From DATDMG01 sp036518955 (GTDB taxonomy: Bacteria > Actinomycetota > Actinomycetes > Actinomycetales > Kineosporiaceae): DNA of 25,472 nt. The notes below the pieces were generated by a model. That model saw only the letters and a list, made by a program, of their open reading frames with translations. It was not told the DNA's origin and searched no databases. The stretch lies in contig DATDMG010000489.1 in NCBI GenBank assembly GCA_036518955.1, forward strand, positions 1 through 25,472, in the 5' to 3' direction. This document shows positions 24,133 to 25,472 of the stretch, in pieces. The number at the start of each line of letters is the position of its first letter. The stretch's first letter is position 1. The position numbers and the translations under genes were made by a program.

Positions 24133-24351
24133 GTGCGCGGCCCGCTGTACGCCCGGGTGGACTTCCTGCTGCCCCGGCCCGGACTTCCGGTGCTGATGGA
24201 GCTGGAACTGCTCGAGCCCGATCTGTACCTGCGCGACGCCCCCGGTGCCGTCGGCCGGTTCGCCGACGCGCTCGCCGCCCGGGCGTCGGCCCCCAGGGTC
24301 GGCGGCACCGTCTCGACCACCGTGACCGCCGTGACCGGTGCGACCGCGTGA
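24133..24351 (+). pseudogene. C-terminal tail of a second ATP-grasp gene
   Basis: Immediately after the TGA of the ATP-grasp gene, in the same frame, GTG 24133 opens a 72-codon frame. It reads LYARVDFLLPRPGLPVLMEL, ELLEPDLYLRDAPGAVGRFA and DALAAR. Y-A-R-V-D, then a Gly/Pro turn, then E-L-E-L-x-E-P is the usual C-terminus of another ATP-grasp group (Mg-binding Glu residues included). The upstream enzyme already has its own complete C-terminus (LGVDFLG, SEVEID), so this is not simply its lost end. The N-terminal domains are absent and the fragment cannot act alone as a ligase. No ribosome-binding site can be assigned. Confidence 0.7.
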
Positions 24352-24465
24352 CCGGTGCGGACGGCAGCGGCCGTCGGTAACGGCGAGGGTGTCACAGGTC
24401 GCTTCCTGTCGTGACGCCGGAGGAGTATCCCCGAAGCGGCGACCGGCCCTGGCGGATTTCGGACG

Positions 24466-24479
24466 GTCCGGATCCGGAC
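24466..24479. promoter_or_regulatory. 14-bp perfect palindrome GTCCGGATCCGGAC
   Basis: GTCCGGATCCGGAC is identical to its reverse complement. It lies about 200 bases before the secreted protein gene. It could be an operator; in DNA this GC-rich a palindrome of this kind also arises by chance more easily. Confidence 0.35.
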
Positions 24480-24522
24480 AGCGTACGGTCCCGCCCGCGC
24501 CTTGATCTGCCTGTGTTTCGGG

Positions 24523-24537
24523 GGTTGTATGACAACC
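24523..24537. promoter_or_regulatory. Operator-like inverted repeat GGTTGT-ATG-ACAACC
   Basis: Two perfect 6-base arms flank a 3-base centre. The shape, an A/T-containing short palindrome such as TTGTATGACAA, resembles binding sites of GntR-type regulators. It lies about 140 bases upstream of the secreted protein start. No regulator gene is nearby in the window. Confidence 0.4.
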
Positions 24538-24677
24538 AGCTACGGCAGGTGGTCGTACGTGCGAACGTCAATGCCCGACCGCTCGGTGCGGGCTGATCTG
24601 GCAAGGGTTCACGATGAGCGTCCGTGGGGCCACTGAAGATGAGCATTCCCGGCGAGCTGCACTTCTCGGAGGTCCTC

Positions 24678-25145
24678 ATGTCGTTCAAGTTTCTCGTGCA
24701 TTCCAGCGTCCGCACCCGGCGTAAGGTGGGGCTGGTCGCAGGTGGGGTGGCGGCCGTGGCGCTGGCTGTCGCGTCGTTCGGCCCGCTGCCGAGGAGTTTC
24801 GCGGACGGCGGCGGAGCCGCACCCCTTCCGGCCCACCGGGGTGAGGTGGTGCACACCTACCGCAACGTCTATTGCTACGCGAACCCGGTCGACAGGGCGA
24901 ATCCTGAGCGGCAGCTGCTGGTCAACGTGGTACGGACCCAGTCCGGCTCGAACACCTGGCTCGAGACCGATGCCTCGTACGATCAGTGGATCCAGAGCTC
25001 GAGGCATTACCAGAACAATGGCGTGGTCTTCCGGCACACGGCCGGTCCCGGCACGTTCTCCGACGACCTGCAGCCGAACGACCTCTGCACGCTCCTGAAC
25101 AACGAGCCCGACCAGCAGAGCTGGCCGTTCGGCACCTGGGCCTGA
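24678..25145 (+). CDS. Small secreted protein of unknown function
   Basis: This 155-aa protein has an N-terminal export signal: basic residues (HSSVRTRRK), a hydrophobic core GLVAGGVAAVALAVASFG and a likely cleavage after SFADG-like residues near 46. The mature part is about 110 residues with two Cys (YCYANP and NDLCTLL), which could form a disulfide, and many Asn, Gln and aromatic residues (TWLETDASYDQWIQSSRHYQ). I do not recognise the family. ATG 24678 has CGGAGG 6 bases upstream. Its stop lies about 10 bases before the group II intron remnant on the other strand, so its C-terminus could have been altered by that insertion. Codon use fits the surrounding genes. Confidence 0.72.
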   Translation: MSFKFLVHSSVRTRRKVGLVAGGVAAVALAVASFGPLPRSFADGGGAAPLPAHRGEVVHTYRNVYCYANPVDRANPERQLLVNVVRTQSGSNTWLETDASYDQWIQSSRHYQNNGVVFRHTAGPGTFSDDLQPNDLCTLLNNEPDQQSWPFGTWA

Positions 25146-25154
25146 CACAGGATA

Positions 25155-25202
25155 GGCCGCGCGGCGAGGTTTCCCCTTGCGGGGATCCCTATCCGCGCGG
25201 CC
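25155..25202 (-). ncRNA. Domain VI-like hairpin of the group II intron
   Basis: GGCCGCGCGG and CCGCGCGGCC pair perfectly over 10 bases around a 28-base interior that holds a second small hairpin (CCCC-TTGC-GGGG). On the minus strand it begins 7 bases after domain V and is followed by TATCC, where an unpaired A at 25153 could be the branch point. Taken alone it could be mistaken for a terminator of the secreted protein gene, and it may also act as one. Confidence 0.5.
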
Positions 25203-25209
25203 CTCCTCC

Positions 25210-25243
25210 GAACCACCCGGACCCGTTTCCGAGCAAGTGGCTC
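25210..25243 (-). ncRNA. Group II intron domain V (34 nt)
   Basis: The minus strand reads GAGCCAC at the 5' end and GTGGTTC at the 3' end, which pair over 7 bases including one G-T. An inner CTCG-GAAA-CGGG stem with a GNRA (GAAA) tetraloop follows, and the bases between the two stems form the catalytic bulge. The AGC triad is in the first strand. The total length is exactly 34 nt, the standard size of bacterial domain V. Its position just after a maturase-like tail strongly supports the call. Confidence 0.75.
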
Positions 25244-25251
25244 TCAGCGAC

Positions 25252-25356
25252 CTACGCCGCGTTGGTGACAGGGTTGGCGTGGATGACGTCGTGGCAGGCG
25301 GCGCGGACCACGAGGGTCTTGCGCCGTTTGGCTGCCATCGGCGTCGCCCACGCGGG
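25252..25356 (-). pseudogene. C-terminal HNH remnant of a group II intron maturase
   Basis: The minus-strand frame reads PAWATPMAAKRRKTLVV, then RAACHDVIHANPVTNAA and TAG. This matches the end of bacterial group II intron-encoded proteins, where P-x-W, K-R-R-K-T-L-V-V-C and C-H-x-x-I-H-A form the HNH endonuclease zinc site. The first zinc Cys is changed to Arg (VVRAAC). A stop (25357-25359) breaks the frame just upstream, and residues like the expected preceding helix (LAALFTMP) appear in another frame. The reverse-transcriptase domain is not in the window. The protein is inactive. Confidence 0.72.
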
Positions 25357-25472
25357 TCAGCGGCCGACAGGGCAGCCGGCATCGTGAACAGGGCGGCGAG
25401 CCACCAAGAGTTGCGCGCGGGCTCGGGTGTTCCCATGCTTGTGCTTCTCTCCAGGGGCCGGGACCGGCGGCC

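Larger units (their letters stand above)
24352..24677. other. Intergenic region after the RiPP-like operon
   Basis: These 326 bases separate the operon from the last gene. A 61-codon frame from GTG 24411 lacks a ribosome-binding site and any recognisable feature, so I do not call it. Two perfect palindromes are listed separately. The region is likely the promoter of the secreted protein gene, but I see no clear -35/-10 pair. Confidence 0.45.
25155..25356 (-). mobile_element. 3' remnant of a group II intron (maturase tail, domains V and VI)
   Basis: On the minus strand three parts appear in the order expected at the 3' end of a bacterial group II intron: the C-terminal HNH-type text of the intron-encoded protein, a 34-nt domain V 8 bases after its stop, and a long hairpin like domain VI. 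The protein text is disrupted upstream of 25356, so the copy cannot move by itself. The intron's 5' part would lie beyond the window end if it exists. I cannot fix the exact 3' splice boundary, because no clear A-Y end is visible at the expected distance. Confidence 0.7.

Noticed and set aside
14580..24351. Classical lanthipeptide or thiopeptide cluster
   Set aside because: The precursor has no Cys and few Ser/Thr, and there is no LanC, cyclodehydratase, elimination domain or transporter in the window.
24411..24596. 61-codon plus-strand frame from GTG
   Set aside because: No ribosome-binding site and no recognisable feature; two palindromes suggest regulatory DNA instead.
25155..25202. Simple Rho-independent terminator for the secreted protein gene
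   Set aside because: No T run follows, and the adjacent 34-nt domain V and maturase tail explain it better as intron domain VI, although it may still stop transcription.
1..25472. CRISPR arrays, tRNA and rRNA genes
   Set aside because: I looked for spaced direct repeats and tRNA-like ends and saw none; the only tandem repeats are the coding 12-bp units and the 11-bp heptads.

Overview
The window is very GC-rich, with GTG starts, strong G/C at third codon positions and actinobacterial families (an XRE regulator of the type usually followed by DUF5753, DUF3040, PspC, a CtpH/CtpI-size P-type ATPase). It most likely comes from an actinomycete chromosome. I cannot name the genus from sequence alone.

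Positions 1-9210 hold mostly housekeeping and stress-type genes. They are a 5' fragment of an XRE regulator (minus strand), a PIG-V-like membrane glycosyltransferase, a DUF3455 secreted protein and a short-chain dehydrogenase. A heavily deleted TPP-dependent enzyme, a 54-aa hydrophilic protein and a DUF3040 membrane protein follow. Next come a secreted trypsin-like protease with its own terminator (minus strand), a VOC protein behind an extended -10 promoter, a PspC protein (minus strand) and two divergent small membrane proteins that share the motif LGVLEWPV.

Positions 9235-14398 hold a 1557-aa P-type ATPase. Its C-terminal half has all the catalytic motifs, and its N-terminal half looks like a degenerate second ATPase. 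A third small membrane protein related to the two upstream ones follows it.

Positions 14459-24351 are the most interesting part, a compact plus-strand RiPP-like cluster. Three 7-bp direct repeats with an exact 11-bp period (SARP-site-like) precede a flavoprotein and an FMN reductase. Then come a 70-aa acidic, Cys-free precursor-like peptide with six 12-bp tandem repeats, a TPR protein and an 839-aa LanB-type glutamylation-domain protein without an elimination domain. A glycine-oxidase-like FAD enzyme, a second FAD oxidoreductase and an ATP-grasp ligase follow, in overlapping or abutting frames. With no Cys in the peptide, no LanC and no elimination domain, classical lanthipeptide chemistry is unlikely. 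I infer a PEARL-like pathway, in which an amino acid from aminoacyl-tRNA is added to a scaffold peptide and then remodelled by flavoenzymes. Two gene stubs inside the operon (a VOC N-terminus and an ATP-grasp C-terminus) suggest it has lost parts.

Positions 24352-25472 hold an intergenic region with two palindromes, a small secreted protein, and on the minus strand the 3' end of a group II intron: a decayed HNH-type maturase C-terminus, a 34-nt domain V and a domain VI-like hairpin.
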